From NCBI GenBank assembly GCA_902729315.2, contig LR746273.1:4255001-4319000 (forward strand): a stretch of DNA of 64,000 nt, in the 5' to 3' direction. Positions 24,076 through 37,600 of this stretch are shown one piece after another. The position numbers and the translations under genes were made by a program. The notes below the pieces were generated by a model. That model did no database searches. It was not told the DNA's origin and saw only the letters and a program-made list of their open reading frames with translations. The first letter of the stretch is position 1, and the number at the start of each line of letters is the position of its first letter. Origin of the DNA: Spirodela intermedia (taxonomy: Eukaryota > Streptophyta > Magnoliopsida > Alismatales > Araceae).

Positions 24076-27000
24076 TTCCTGCGGGGCATCAGTACAAATC
24101 TGGATAAGCCAAACCTTCTTCATGAACTAATCAACAAGCAATAGTTTTGTTAGGGTTTTGGGTGCATCTTATGTGTTCTGGCACTCCCTTTGAGTACAGA
24201 CATTGAACATAAAACCGTTGCCTTACCTTACAACTACTACATATACAGTTCAAACTAATTAATTCATGATTCTAGTTGGTCAAACTTACAAACACTTGGC
24301 TCTAGCTTGCAGTCCTGTATTCATGGTTCTGGATGTGGTCTGTGCATCCACCCAACGACAAGCTTCTAGTCACAAGCCTCTATCACTAGAAATATGTAAG
24401 AAAAGAGAAACGATGGTAATAGGTTGCAAGTAAAAGCCCCATCAAAACTTGCCTTAAACCTTTAGGTAGAAAGCTTGATGTTTTGGTGTGGAAGAAACTT
24501 GAATCTTGCTTTTTTTTGAGGGAGTCTATATACTTTTGTGATTGTGCCCTTGCTTGGTTTAGTGGAAAAGTATTGTTTTTCTAAAGATCAAGATTTAAAT
24601 TTTTTGAAGAATGAAATATCTGAATATCACGCTTTCACAATCTAGTATATAGTTCAAAATATTCATTGAATCATTTGAAACACAATAGTAGTTTGTTAGT
24701 TTCTCAAGTTTGTCACGCACTTACAAATTTTTTTAGGGTGAATGAACTTCTTTACCTTTATCCTAACTAGGCTATTGACCCTTTTCCAACATATATATAG
24801 ATGAGAGAAAAATATGACTTTTCTCTCGATTTTCTTTTATATTTTATAAAATAATAAAATAGAATAGCATCATCTTCAAGGGATAGGATCCTTGATGGCT
24901 TACATTTTACCTTTTACATAATTTTTCCTCATCAAAATTATTATCATCTAACCCTTTACCTAATTTTTATGTTTCTTAAACATAAAAATGAAATGAGATG
25001 GTTGAACCTTGAAGATTTCTTTGAATGGAGTCAACAACTTGTTGATGAATGCATTGAAATCTTACAATAGCATAAGGAGAAATGTTCATTTTCCAGGCTC
25101 ATTTAGGTGAAAGAAACGATTTTTCAAATATATTTTTGTTAACAGTTGTCAGATATCACTATTGAACCAAATGTTTGTGGACTGTATGCAAGTCAATATA
25201 GTGTTAAAAAAAAAATCAATTAGAGAAAATATATAGAAAGGTTATTGCTTTGTATTCCTCTAAGTGATATAATTTAGGAAAAGGAACCCTTAATAGAAAG
25301 AGGATCAACACTCTTAATGAATAAACAAGTGACCTGACTCAACTAATAAGAAAAGACTTGACACTGATTCTAGCAAAGATAACACTTAAAGGAATTAAGT
25401 TGACTTACTACATGATAACCCAACACATTATGAGTAAACTATGCACGAAGATAAAATACTATTTCACATGACAAACATATTGAAAGTTGCTGCTATCATA
25501 AGTTTTTTATGATTTTTAAATTGCAAGTGTAGTGTTTTCACTTTCTTGTATGATGTGTTGATTCAGTTGGTACATGGCTATTTCCTAAACTACATAACTA
25601 GATAATACAAGATAAAGTGCTATAATATGAAACTAGATGTTGGATTGAATATTGAGAACCATTTTTGACCTTTGTAACTCAAATTTATGGAGAAAATGTT
25701 TTGATATAAGGATTTATGCCTCCAATAATCTAAGGGAGAATTTCACTCTCTAGAGCAAGCATTTTCACACCTTGCTCAAGCACAATAAAACAAACTCTTC
25801 GAAATAATATTTTTAACTCCATGCCCATGCATCAAATCCAAAGGAAGTTGTGCACCAAATTTTTTGAGAATATTTGTCCTTTAAATTCTTGTATGTTACT
25901 ATTTAATGTATTGACATCAATCTAGAGCTATCAATCTATCATAGATCAGCTAGATGGTAATCTACTTTAGCTCCCTAGAGCTATGAATCTAGAAAATGCA
26001 TTTGGGGAACATTTGGGTTTGCAAAACCTTTCAAACTTGGTGGAGGCCAGCTAATGCCTTGGTTTTCAACATATATATTAATAGGAGTTAGTATAACCTA
26101 AAGATATAGGCACTAAAGAGTGAAGCTACTTGCCACTCTCCTTTCATTCATAAAATTACTTAAACAACATGCATTTATGGTTTACCTTTGGTTGAGAACT
26201 GTATTAAGTTCTCTTTATTAGGCTAATATGATCCCTACCCTAATTTTCTCCATTTTTTCACATTGTTGTACAACCTCCTAGCCTCAATGGTAGCTTTCTA
26301 CTAACCACAAGGGGTTAAAAAGGTTGCTGAGAATTTTTAAGACTTAATTGTAATAGATTTTTTTAACTGAAAATTGTTGGATTATTTTTAATGAGTATGG
26401 TGACATCTTGTCTGAGTTTTTGCAAGTTTAGCTCTTCTTGTGATGTCTTGAATCATTCCAACTTGGAAACATCACACACTAAACCACTATTTTGACCGTA
26501 CCATGAACTAATTTCATTTTCAATGGTTTAAAATGAAAGATTGTAAATTTTAATGGGGCAAAGGCTTCGATCATGAAAGTTATCAATATAGAGTTTTGCA
26601 TTAAGACAAAAGCATATGCCCTTTATCTTGTATCTAATGAACATTTAGAATACCAATTTCATACAAGTCCCATAACTTTTGTCGAGAGAGTTTAAATTAC
26701 CATTTTTTGAATACACATTAAATTTTATTTTTCAAGTATCTTCGTTGGAAATATTTTTTTGAGCGAAAGATGTTATTATATGTGATTTAGAGTGATGACG
26801 TGAAGATGTGAACATAATATTATATGTTGAGAATTTAAACATGAAGATCTATGTTTAGTTTGTATGTGAAATTATTCTTTACTTAAAAACTTTATTATTC
26901 TTGATACCGAAAATTAATGTAATGATTACAAGTTCTAGGAAATATAAAATGAGTGGTATAAAGTGCTGAAATGAAACTTCAGAGTTAGCCTTACATATCT

Positions 27001-28434
27001 ACATTTGGTTCATGATGATTTTGAAATTTTTTTGTACGTTAAATGATTATTTTTTCTCAGTGAATATTCATAGATCATGGTAAAGCCTATTAGATCAATC
27101 TTTTTACATGCCAGAGCCATTATAATTGGATAGATAATTTACAACTTGAAGGGTATTTGTCAGTTTAAAGCTAAAAAACATATCTATGGAATTTTCTAAG
27201 TTTAGAGATTTAAGATTGAGGAGGAAGAAAATAGACAAAAAACTGAATCAAATTAAATTTATAAATTAAGCCTTTCTTGTCCATTTGAATATTTTTCTCA
27301 ATTATCTATTATCTGGTTCTTTCATACTAACATTTGGCATCATCAAATGAGAAGAATTTTGATTGAAATTCAGAGATCAAGTCATAATCATAGAGATGAG
27401 AAGTCTTCAAACATTCTAGGAGGTTTTACACAACAAGAGGATCAAGAGATCAAAGCAATCAGTCAACCTCTTTATCAAAATTCATAAATTCGTCAACATC
27501 CATTCTCTCTAGAATTGTCACATGCATTGACATCATTATATTCCTTTAAAGTTAACATTGTGATGAATACATAATGTTTCTAGGGAGATAATGCCATAAT
27601 CAGCAGTTGGTCATTTTATAGATGCAGATCTAAAGAGAGTTCTGGGTGAAACTAAGGGACTGCACTCTTTTAATCAGTGGTCCCGCACTAAGTGCTTAGT
27701 GGAACTGAAGACCAGGATTTCTTTGGAGAGTCAATGAGACCCAACCACTATAAAATTCGTTATGCTCTTTATTAATCATTTGAAGAATTAAGAAAGAAGA
27801 AACAAAGAGTTAGAAAAGAGAAGATTAAAAAAATTAGATCCAACCACTTCAACCTTCCTCTGCTTGATCTAAGTGCTCCATTATGTCCAACAATCCTAAA
27901 ACTTGAATATTCTTTTTTCTTATCTAATTGTACTAAATTAAAAAATCATCTTTAAGTTTTAATTTATAATTGTAGATTTTCCAAGATGCAGCTGATATTT
28001 ATGTGTTATAGAACAAGCCATGGCCTTCATATCATAATCATGATAGATCTTCATGGTCACTTCTTCTTGTAATAATGAAGAAATTTTGTGGAGCTACCAT
28101 TGTCTTCCTCTAGTTTTACTGCATAATTTTCATATTTTGAAGAATTATTAAATTTGGCATTTCAATAGTCCTCGTGAATCTGCATCCCATTGAGGCTCTC
28201 AGAACATCACTTTATTCTAACATTTCTTTGAAGTTTCTTAAATTTCCTCGATATCACATTAATATTGTTACCCTCTCAAAAATAAAATGTCTATAGTAGA
28301 ACTTATTTATTTTTATGAAAATCATTTAGTTATTTTTATGAGCATCACAGTCTTCTTGGTTCCATCGATTGGCTGAGTAAGTTGGTGGGCACAATAATAG
28401 GCACATATTTGTGTGGTTGGCAATATACGCAAGA
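24076..28434. other. AT-rich copy-B-specific spacer of 4.4 kb
   Basis: This DNA lies between duplication blocks 2 and 3 and has no counterpart in copy A, where the equivalent gap is 1.2 kb and unrelated. No long open frame, domain or RNA was recognised. It looks like decayed transposable-element DNA. A short palindrome CACTAAGTGCTTAGTG occurs near 27.69 kb. Confidence 0.45.
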
Positions 28435-28856
28435 AAACTAGTGTAGATGCATGCACATGCAATGATGGGTATGGGGCTGCTTGTGTTTGTACGCATAATC
28501 AGGTCTATTAGTGTTGCGACTGTAATAAGCTGAATTTATAATTGTTTTCAGTTTCCATAGTAAGGGAAAATGGAACCAAGAGAGAAGGCCTCTAGGGAGA
28601 GGACAAGCCTAAGGAGTCAAAACTCTGAATTCTAACAATTTTACACTAATGATATGCATTGACTCGTCTAATGCTTAGAAAAAGTATATTTATGTTTTTT
28701 ATAGAATTCTGCATTGATTAAGATTTATAAAGGCCAATTTCTCCCTCTCTAGGTTGTTCGTTTGGCCAATGCAAACCAGTCACAGAGTAGACAAGGAGGC
28801 AGGCTGAATCAGTATAAAACAAATAGACATAAGTGCACATGGAGTAGTGTAGGTAG

Positions 28857-28867
28857 AGGGGGGGGGG
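28857..28867. repeat. Poly-G run
   Basis: Uninterrupted G run in the degenerate SBH upstream region. The copy A equivalent is 'gtgggtgggtggtg'. Confidence 0.7.
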
Positions 28868-29726
28868 TAGTTGAGCACTCATTGGTGAACAAAGTAGAAT
28901 ATTCCCTAATGGACGCGCCCACGTATAGATATAGGTAAACTGTAGCTGCGGCTTCAAGAAGATGTGCAATGGCATGGCCACAGATGGGCATACAGTGGCT
29001 GGTGGAGGGATTAGCGTATGAGGGCCGGTGGGTTAACACAAAACTGGCGTGAAAATGAATGGAAGAAAAGCAAAGCTAATGTTGAAGGCTCTCTCACCCA
29101 TACTTTTTGGCTATAACGATGACTACTGCAGGCGAAAATAGAATTTATCGTTCATAACCTTCAAATGAGAACTATAAGTCGTTCAATAGTATGTAAATTA
29201 CACACCAACGCATTAGAACCCAGATCAGGAGTGATTGTGTCAAATTAAGGAAATAGACAGCTTGCATGACGACCAAACGCAAGATTCGAGTGGTGATCAA
29301 CGCGCGTAATAAACCGAGGATGGGGACTTGGAGAGGGATAGGAAGAAAGAGGCATGGAAAGGAAGAATGGCGTCTTAAAAAGGGGGCTGGGTCAGAGTCA
29401 GACGACCTGGAAAGAAAGGGACGGTAGCGTGAGTAGGATAAAGGACAAGTAGAGAGGTCCCTGGACAGAAACATATGCGCTAAAATCGACAGATCAGCAG
29501 CATAGGGGACCAGAACCCGAACACCGGCCTGTGTTAACCTTTTACTTGTTTTGGCACACACCGGGTACTGTAGTAGCCGACACAATTGAAACTTTGTCTG
29601 GTCTGCGATTGTGAAATATCTCCCACAGCGCCATCATAAGTAGAAGTCTCCGCACGTCCCACCCTTCCCAGACCGATCAGTTCCACCACACAGAACAGAC
29701 ATATTCCTTGGCAAAATTTGCTGGCG

Positions 29727-30150
29727 ATGTCTTTTGGCATAGCTGAAGAACTGCTGTCTGTCTTCGTACCGCTGGTCGTGTATTGGATCGCTGTGGGGAT
29801 CTACCATATGCTGAGCATTCCCGCTGTGAAGCACCAACTGTTCTCCAAGGAAGAGGAGAATCAGAATCTTGCGACCAGGCACCAAGCATTCTTCGGAGCT
29901 ATCGTCAGCCAGGCGACAGAGATGGCCCTAGCTGCCATTTACTTCATGGTCTAAATCTCCTCCTTGCAAGCATACATTCCCTGTCTGGCCTTCGCACTCA
30001 TTAGACTAGAACCTATGTCCATATCTGTAGGTTACATGACGCTGTCCACCTGTTTGCAGCACTTACAGAATGCCAAAGGGAAGGCGGCTGGACGCCTCCA
30101 CCCTCTCTCTGCTCCAGATCGCCGGGCAGCTAGCGTTAGCGATCAAAAAG
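29727..30150 (+). pseudogene. Truncated SBH pseudogene (sphingoid-base C4-hydroxylase copy 2)
   Basis: Exon 1 (29727-29948) is open for 74 codons and closely matches the intact SBH at 7.9 kb (MSFGIAEELLSVFVP, FSKEEENQNLATRHQ, MALAAIYFM). The donor ATG|GTCTAA and the intron are conserved. Exon 2 opens at 30060 with HLQNAKGKAAG. It then lacks about 7 nt relative to the intact copy, which shifts the frame, and homology ends at about 30148 before any of the three histidine boxes. The C-terminal two thirds are absent, so no active enzyme can be made. The TATA-like box is also mutated. Confidence 0.9.
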
Positions 30151-30354
30151 GGTTGGAGAATTGCCAGAAGACCACTGAAAATTTGGACAAAGGTGGTTGG
30201 AAGAAAAGGCGTTACTGAAGAGGAATGGGTAGAGAGTAGTTATTGGTTTTCTTGGGTGTTTTAGAGGCCTTCTATCGTTTCAATAGATACCTGTTGACAG
30301 GAAGTCCAGACCAGAACCTTCAAAGCCGCGTTTCCGCGAGCGCAGATAGCACTA

Positions 30355-30665
30355 TGAATGAGCGTCCGCATCACCGACCGGCGGCAGCTGCTCAGAGGTG
30401 CCGCCGGCGGTCGTACATTTGATCGCCTCCATGGCAATGAACTCGACGGAGAAGCACCGGCTGTTCACCGAGAAAGAAAAGGAGACGTAAAACCTGGCCT
30501 GCAAGAGGGCTTTCTCGTCAACTACTGGATCTAGAACCCGATAAAGACCGCCTTTCCTGTTCACCCTCAATCCGTCGTCGCCGGCGCTACCCACCATCTT
30601 CCTCCAACCTTTGCATCAAAGTAGCGGACGACGACCACGGGCTCCCTAGCCCAACTCACCAGTTC
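30355..30665 (+). pseudogene. Second SBH relic, internally deleted
   Basis: In short disconnected frames this segment reads STEKHRLFTEKEKET-stop-NLACKRAFLVN, which matches the SBH exon 1 segment DEKHKLFSKEEETQNLATRHQVFVGVVVN. About 100 bp on it reads FASK/IKVADDDHGLPSPTHQF, which matches IKAVDDHCGLWFPNHPIHRF of exon 2. The upstream MSVRITD resembles the SBH N-terminus. Everything between the two parts, including histidine boxes 1 and 2, is deleted. It is more diverged than the neighbouring pseudogene and so seems to be a separate, older copy. Confidence 0.65.
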
Positions 30666-31695
30666 ACTGAATCCGGACTGCCAAAGGACCGCCGCCGCCG
30701 ACGCCGGAGAGCTCGCAATGATCGTCCAGGTACTGCTGATGAAGAGGCTTCCGCCGGGACCCAGTTGCCCTCTCCGTTCTCCATGACCACCGCATGCAGC
30801 GACGGCGGTCTAGAGAAGAATAACACAAGATAAAACCCCCATGCGGAGAGGTTGAAGAAAAAACAGCCGTCTTTCATATGTAACCATCCGATTCAGGAGT
30901 CAATAAGAGGCGACTGAGCTAAGCTATGGCCAGAAGACCCAGGTGAAGGTGGTCAACCAACGAGGGTAAGTTTAGACATGCCAGGGGAATCTACATCTAA
31001 TTTCAAAACAGATCAAGAACACCCAATGGATTAAACACTTCAGGGGCTTCCCCAGTTCTTCTGCAAATAATATCTCAGCACTTGTCCTTCACACAAAAAC
31101 GTACATCGCACAGGGGAGAGTTTATGATTGAGGAAAGGTACACCAGAGCATCCATCTATTGTACATGGCGCTCACCCCAGATGAGGACGATGCCATATCT
31201 CCCGACTCTGGGAGAAGCCCCGAAGCTCGGAAAGAATGCCCACCTGGTTTAACTCGAATCTACGACTGAGATTCACACCACAACATACACTCACTCGTGT
31301 ATCCACCAACGGCACAAATATACAAAATGAAACCTCTCAGGAAACACCACCTACCCATCGTTTCCAATCTCTCTTCCTCTCTCTCTGTCTCTCTCCCTCT
31401 CTCCATGGCATCTTCAAGCATCTGACCGACAAGGATCCACCGCGCAATAGTACAAAAGAGCCCGATTCTGGCCCAGAAAGGAAGACGCCGCTCACGATGA
31501 GAGAGAGAGAAGATGCACTCCGACATCCCTTCCTTTCAATGCACCTAAACCGGAACAGGGTTGACTTCTAGTCCTTGTGGGTGGGTGTGGTTCCTCACGT
31601 TGCCAGAACGGCGGCAGGAACCCGGCCCACCACAAAAAATCAGCTTCACATCACAGCAGATAACCAATTAGCCTGTCAAGACATCAACACACGAT
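30666..31695. other. Region downstream of BSL with its 3' untranslated region
   Basis: This lies between the SBH relic and the BSL stop codon. The minus-strand 3' untranslated region of BSL probably occupies part of 31.1-31.7 kb, but I could not choose a polyadenylation site. The CT-rich run near 31375-31405 and the short open frames on either strand have no family motif. Confidence 0.4.
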
Positions 31696-34600
31696 TCATA
31701 TCCAGGCAAGGGAGCCGCGATCATTCGCAAGCTGAGGACGACCCCTAGTAGGCGTTGGAGGCCTGTTTGCATTAAGTTCCTGGTTTCAAGCAAAACTTGT
31801 CCAGTGAACAAAATATATTCAGAGAGAAAGCATGGAAAGAAAATTGGGGCATGACAGAACCTGCATCCATGTATCTTCACCGTGACGTTCAGGGGAATTT
31901 TCGGGCGAATTGATTGCAGGCGGCAAGGGATGAATAAGTTTCGGGACGACCACCAAATCTCTTCCCAAAACTAGTATTGCTCCAGCATTATTTGCCGTCC
32001 CTGCATATGAAAGTAGCCAATCCTCAAGAGGGAACGAGCCAAAATGATCACTGATAGGCACAAGGGGGTAAGATAGTTACCACAATAGTTAGTTGCAGAG
32101 AAAAGAGTGATCAAATGCCCCTGAGCGAAACGCTCAAACCCGTCCATCACACATTCATGGGCGCGAACAATCAGCTGCAGGTCGTTATTACTGCAGAACT
32201 CCATTACACGGTCAGGCTGCCAGCACCGATCAGTTGTTAGGCCGGGATTTCCTCCACCAATCAAGCAGAGCAGACAGTTTTTACACTCGTAAGAAAAAAC
32301 ACAAGCTCCAAAGATAATCTCAATGTTCAATGCAGACAATGGGGGAAGCAAGCAGCAGAAATCAGACTCTTGCCAACCGTCTTGTTTTTTCAAAACCACA
32401 GACTGATGCTTTAAGTCTACCATTATTGCTTTCCCATTAAATTTCCAAAGAACATCTTGTACTAGCAGCAAACTACCGTTCTTTATTGCAATCACTAGGA
32501 CGTCTTGAAACCCACAACTCTGACCATATGGAACACAACCCCTGGCCCAGAAGCTTTCATTTAATATCAAGACTCGAAAGTTGGCTCTCCAAAGTACACA
32601 TCTAAAAATCATGATATCAGAGGTAGTGCTAAGATATTTTGACCGCATTTCACAAATCTGACCTTCATTGTATTTCAACTGGAGTATACTTTTTGAAAGT
32701 GAATTTTAATTCATTCTGTGCTTCACAAATTTCCACGGGAAAATAGGATCACTCTTTCCGTTGTTTAAATATTCTCTCAAAACTTTGCTTAATTCCTCAA
32801 GGCTCACCAACCGATATAGATCCATTTTTAAATGTAACCACAAATTTCTGACAGGAATATAAACTCTTTTGCAACTTTTTCGGGTAGCACTCCCAACACC
32901 TTGTGTGGGATGCCGATCGAAGAAACATAGATTGGGGTAAGCTAAATATTAGATGGCATTTCAAGTGATTTTCAAGACAACCGACCTAATCCACATCATC
33001 ATTTCAAAAAGAACGGCGTTAGCAGCAAATAGAAGGTGTGACCTGCCCTAAACCCTCAGATTGCACTTCCTCCATAAGACCACTTGATCAAATCCTACAC
33101 TGTTAATAGGTGGGATTTTGGCCGACGAACACTTAATGAGAAAATAGCCCCCACTGGCGCACACTGTACCCAATTTAGTATGGAGCCTTTTCTCCGTAAA
33201 TAAAACACATTACCAAATTAATCCAATACGAATAATCATAATGCAATCAACGTCCTATCAGTGCAATCCAAAATTATTCAATCATAAACCTGCTCGCAAT
33301 CAAGTTTATGAGCAAACATTTTAATTTAACAGTCTAAATAACTTTTGGACAGAACTGTGTGCAGACAACTGAAGCAGATATCTTCCTTCAAGATAAGCCA
33401 CTTTCTTATAAACTTACCTATCGCTTTCTTCAATATCTCTGCCATGATTTAAAAATCTGCTACCTATACAGTGAAATGCCCCTTCTGTTTTAGTGGCATG
33501 AACAGCATACAGAGTCAAAAAGTTCACCAAAAGGTCATCCTCAACTTCTCTAATATTTATCCTTAGAGAACAACATTGATAGTCTCCCAGAATGCTCAAT
33601 AGATTTCTATGGACAATCACCAGGTAACGACAATGTCTACATCGTTGTGCAATACAGCCATTTTCAAATCTACTTATATGAAACAGTTTATTAGCTCTTA
33701 CATCATGAATTATCCACTGACTGGATGGCCGGTCCAACTGTGGTTTGCGTAGTTCTTCTACAAATAAAACAGTAAAATTTTCAACAACAAACTTCGAACA
33801 AAGGCTTTATCCTCTAACTATTTGTATCCTAGTTTAATATATTCAAAAACCAAAATTCATCTAATATAGATATTGTATGAGACTAAGACGCGTTTCCATT
33901 TCTTTCCTTCAGCAGTTTCATTACCATATGTTCTTCCATTTTTAACTGCTTTTTCGATTCAAAACAGCACTGAGATCCTTAGCTCCTGATGGTTAATTTC
34001 TGATGAGTAGATGGCATATTTGCCTCCTTTTAACTTCCAGGGAGTCAAGTATCTTTCCTGTGCCTTGCTCAGAATTTTTCAATTAATCTTTAGCATCTCT
34101 GCTCCACCAAATCATATTGCTCCTCAGCCATCTTACATTATTTAAGAAATACCTGGCAGGACTAGCGCCTGCAGACACTATCGTCCACGTTTTATATGCC
34201 AGTTCACTTAAGCCATCTCAACCTGGTCTCTATCAATAAGTTCATAATCCATTTTGTTTATTTCAGCTTCTGGTTCTACGCATTATAGAGCCTTGATCTG
34301 AAATTAATCTCATAGGTCTCTATATCGGGACTCTCCATGACATTCCTAGGAGAACAACAGCCTGTTCAATTTGGACTGGACATAACTCTTCTTGGAAACT
34401 TTCCCGGTATACTTCCTAGGAGCCAACCCCCATACTCAACTTATTACCCCCAGACTCCAAAACAGTTTTTCTGAACAGATTTGAAAAACAAGGAATGCAT
34501 ATGCAAATCGTTTTACAGAAGCAAACTGTAAAGTAAAAGAAATTTAAACTTTTACAAGTGAAATCTTAGAAATAGATATCCTCAACTGTACTGGAGATGA

Positions 34601-37600
34601 AAATATTCCAATTCCTGAGCCACCTTAAAGCACAGGCAATCAACCCCCATATTTCCGTTTTTCTATGGAGCGTACAATGGATAGTAGCCAACCCTCATAT
34701 TACATGAAGAAATATGATAAGCATCTCTTACTGGCCTATCCACCCAATAAGTCATCCACTTGCTGGCGTTCTGTTCAGAAATTAACAAAGTTCTCACAAT
34801 CTTCAGAAATCCAATTGCATACTCCATGCATTATTCCCTCTAACTATTCTAAGTAGCTTCTCACAAACTAAAATCGATCGATTAAATGTACAGAAAACTA
34901 TATTATGTTCATGAAACTAAGCTATCCAATACCACAAAATAATATGACTTTCCAAACGCCACAAAGAAAACAAGACATTATGCAAGACGACAACAAGTAA
35001 ACACCCAAGCACACACAAACAACACACGCCTTGACACACTGGCAAGTGGTTCACTTTACTGGCTACTTTGAAAAGAACAATTAAGACATCTGAATGTCTT
35101 TAGAAGAAGGATACCCCTTCATCAAAGGCACGACAGAGATTAACCTTGTGGTGCTACATGATAGCATGGAAAATCTCATGCACCTCTGCTCGACACAACA
35201 GCTTAAGTATTTTTTAATATGCTTCTACCAGATGACAAAAAACAATATCACACTGAATAAGTTATTCCAAATTTTCCTGTATTGATTATTTTAATGATAT
35301 CCCTGCTCTCCCATTAGTGCATGCAGTCTCTAACAGCGCTGTCGTTGGTGCACATATTGACAAGAGGTGTTTGTGAAGTTTAGAGGGAGCGAATGGCTAT
35401 AAGGGGTGTTTGAAAGAATTTTAGAGATAGCACGTTGTTATATGTGGTGTTTGTGTCAATGCTGGAGAGTGCACGTCGCTATATGACGTGCTCGGGTCAA
35501 TGTTGGAGAGTACACATCATTAAATGAGCTGTTGGGTCAATGTTTGAGAGCACGTCTGGTTATACGAGATGTCTGGTTCAATGTTAGAGAATTCATACAC
35601 TCAGTTTCAATATACCTATAAATTGCCTGAGGAAGTCAAATAAGAAGCAGGCGAATTTGTTTAAAAAACTGCAAATCTCTCTCCCGCCAAAATATAAATC
35701 AATTTAAAAATACTGACCCCAAAAGTAACCAGACCCGGGCCTCTAGCATTTGGTCGCAAACCTTCAACACTGTCATTCTCTGTCGGATCAGACCTGTTGA
35801 AAGCACCATAAGAAAAGTGGCGAATCTTTCATAAAGCCAAGAGGTAGATGCACCAGAAAGTTACGAAGGTTACAAAAAAAAACTGACCATAATAAGTCCA
35901 TTAGTACAACTGAACCAGCTTCCATTGTTATTGGGCGTTGTAGGTTCTCTATTTGTTCTACATGATTGATTGATCGACCTATGCCCCCATGCATACAGAT
36001 GATTTTCTTCTCAATTAGAGCGGCAAGAGGGAGCCAGTTAAACAGTCTATTTATCCGATGCCATGCCCAGATTCCATCCCGCTCCCCCTGTTTTTCAGAG
36101 TGAGTATTTAGAAAATAGATAAATCCTTCAGCTTCTTTAGAAAAAAATAATAGGTTATATCACAAATACCATGCGCTCAATGCACTCAATTCTGAAGCCA
36201 AATAGGGCATTGATGTCTGCTGCTTCATGGTTCCCACGAATTAAATGGACATTGTTTGGATACTCGACCTGGGATAGAAGAAACAGCAGAAGAGACTCAG
36301 ACAGTTGAGCAGGGAAGGATCTTTTTACAAAAATATTAAAATCGTCTGATACCTTTAGTGCAAGGAGAAGAGTAATGGTCTCTAAACTATGCTGACCCCG
36401 ATCAACATAGTCTCCCAAGAAAAGATAATCAATATAGCTGAAAAGAATATGAACGAATAGTAACCACTAATGACACTAGGCCAAAAGCAGAATTGCACAA
36501 ATAAAATTGATTATCAAATGAAATATGAAAAACATTATTAAAACCAAATTATCGAGCACAAAAATATCTTTCCATCAGAACATCCACATCTACATTTGCA
36601 CGAATTCAAAAAAGTTAGTAAATATTGACGAATGACCTCGAAATTAAGTAAACTTCAAAAAATATAAATAGTTCAATTTATTTGCTTTAAGAAGATCCAT
36701 TAGCTACCCATAAGTAATATACATTTAAACACGTAAGGAAGACGTGAAAAAAATAGCCATTGTGATTTTTTGTGATACATGAAATAGCTTATATTAACAA
36801 GAATACATACGAGATATTCAGAGAAAAATCGCAAGCCCATTTCATTCATATTTACTTCCTTGGGAGAAGATTTCAAAATCCAGAATTCTTGCTAGAATTT
36901 AACCATTTATAAAACATTAGCATAAACAAGCTTCCAACTTTTATCCAAAACACAACTGTCATCACCCTATGCAAGAGAAACTCACAAACAAAACGAAACC
37001 CTAACCACAACAATGCACAGAAAATATCATTTTAGAAAGCATTTAAGAAGACAAACATAAATGTGACAATTTATCTTTTACAGTAGCTAATACAAGTACC
37101 AATAACAAAGTAAGATAGTTTAGCAGCAGACGCAAAGAACTGAAGATAGCATAAGACAATGAAGCAAAAAGCCACAATGACATAACAGGGAAGAGCACAA
37201 TGTTCATTAAACAAGAAAGCTTACGCTATGTCTCCTGCTGTTGAAGGAGCACCATATTCATCAAACAGGCGCATGAGATCCCCAAACTGGCCATGCAAAT
37301 CACCAAAAATCTTCACAGGAGCTTTTATTTGCAGGACACTTGGCTCACTTGAAAATATTCGCTCAGCACTATCACAAAGATCAGCTATTTCGTTGCAGTC
37401 AAGGAAAAACTGCCTCCGGACAGGGGGCTTCCAACCACGAGGTTTCAGAAGATGTGCTATTACCTGGAGAGAATGCCACAACAATATTCGGGAAGTTGAT
37501 GCCTTATTAGTTGCTGACTATCGGTAAGTCCAAGATAACAAAAGTAAGCACATCATAAGAAAGATGAGCCACACTCGTTTCACACTGGAAAACTTAAAAT

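Larger units (their letters stand above)
28435..30150. repeat. Segmental duplication block 3, copy B
   Basis: Counterpart of 6610-8300. It covers the region upstream of SBH, exon 1, the intron and about 95 bp of exon 2. Homology stops in mid-exon after GCGTTAGCGATC. Confidence 0.85.

Noticed and set aside
31236-31571. Plus-strand open frame of 111 codons downstream of BSL
   Set aside because: No recognisable family, includes a CT-repeat-derived segment and overlaps the likely BSL 3' untranslated region.
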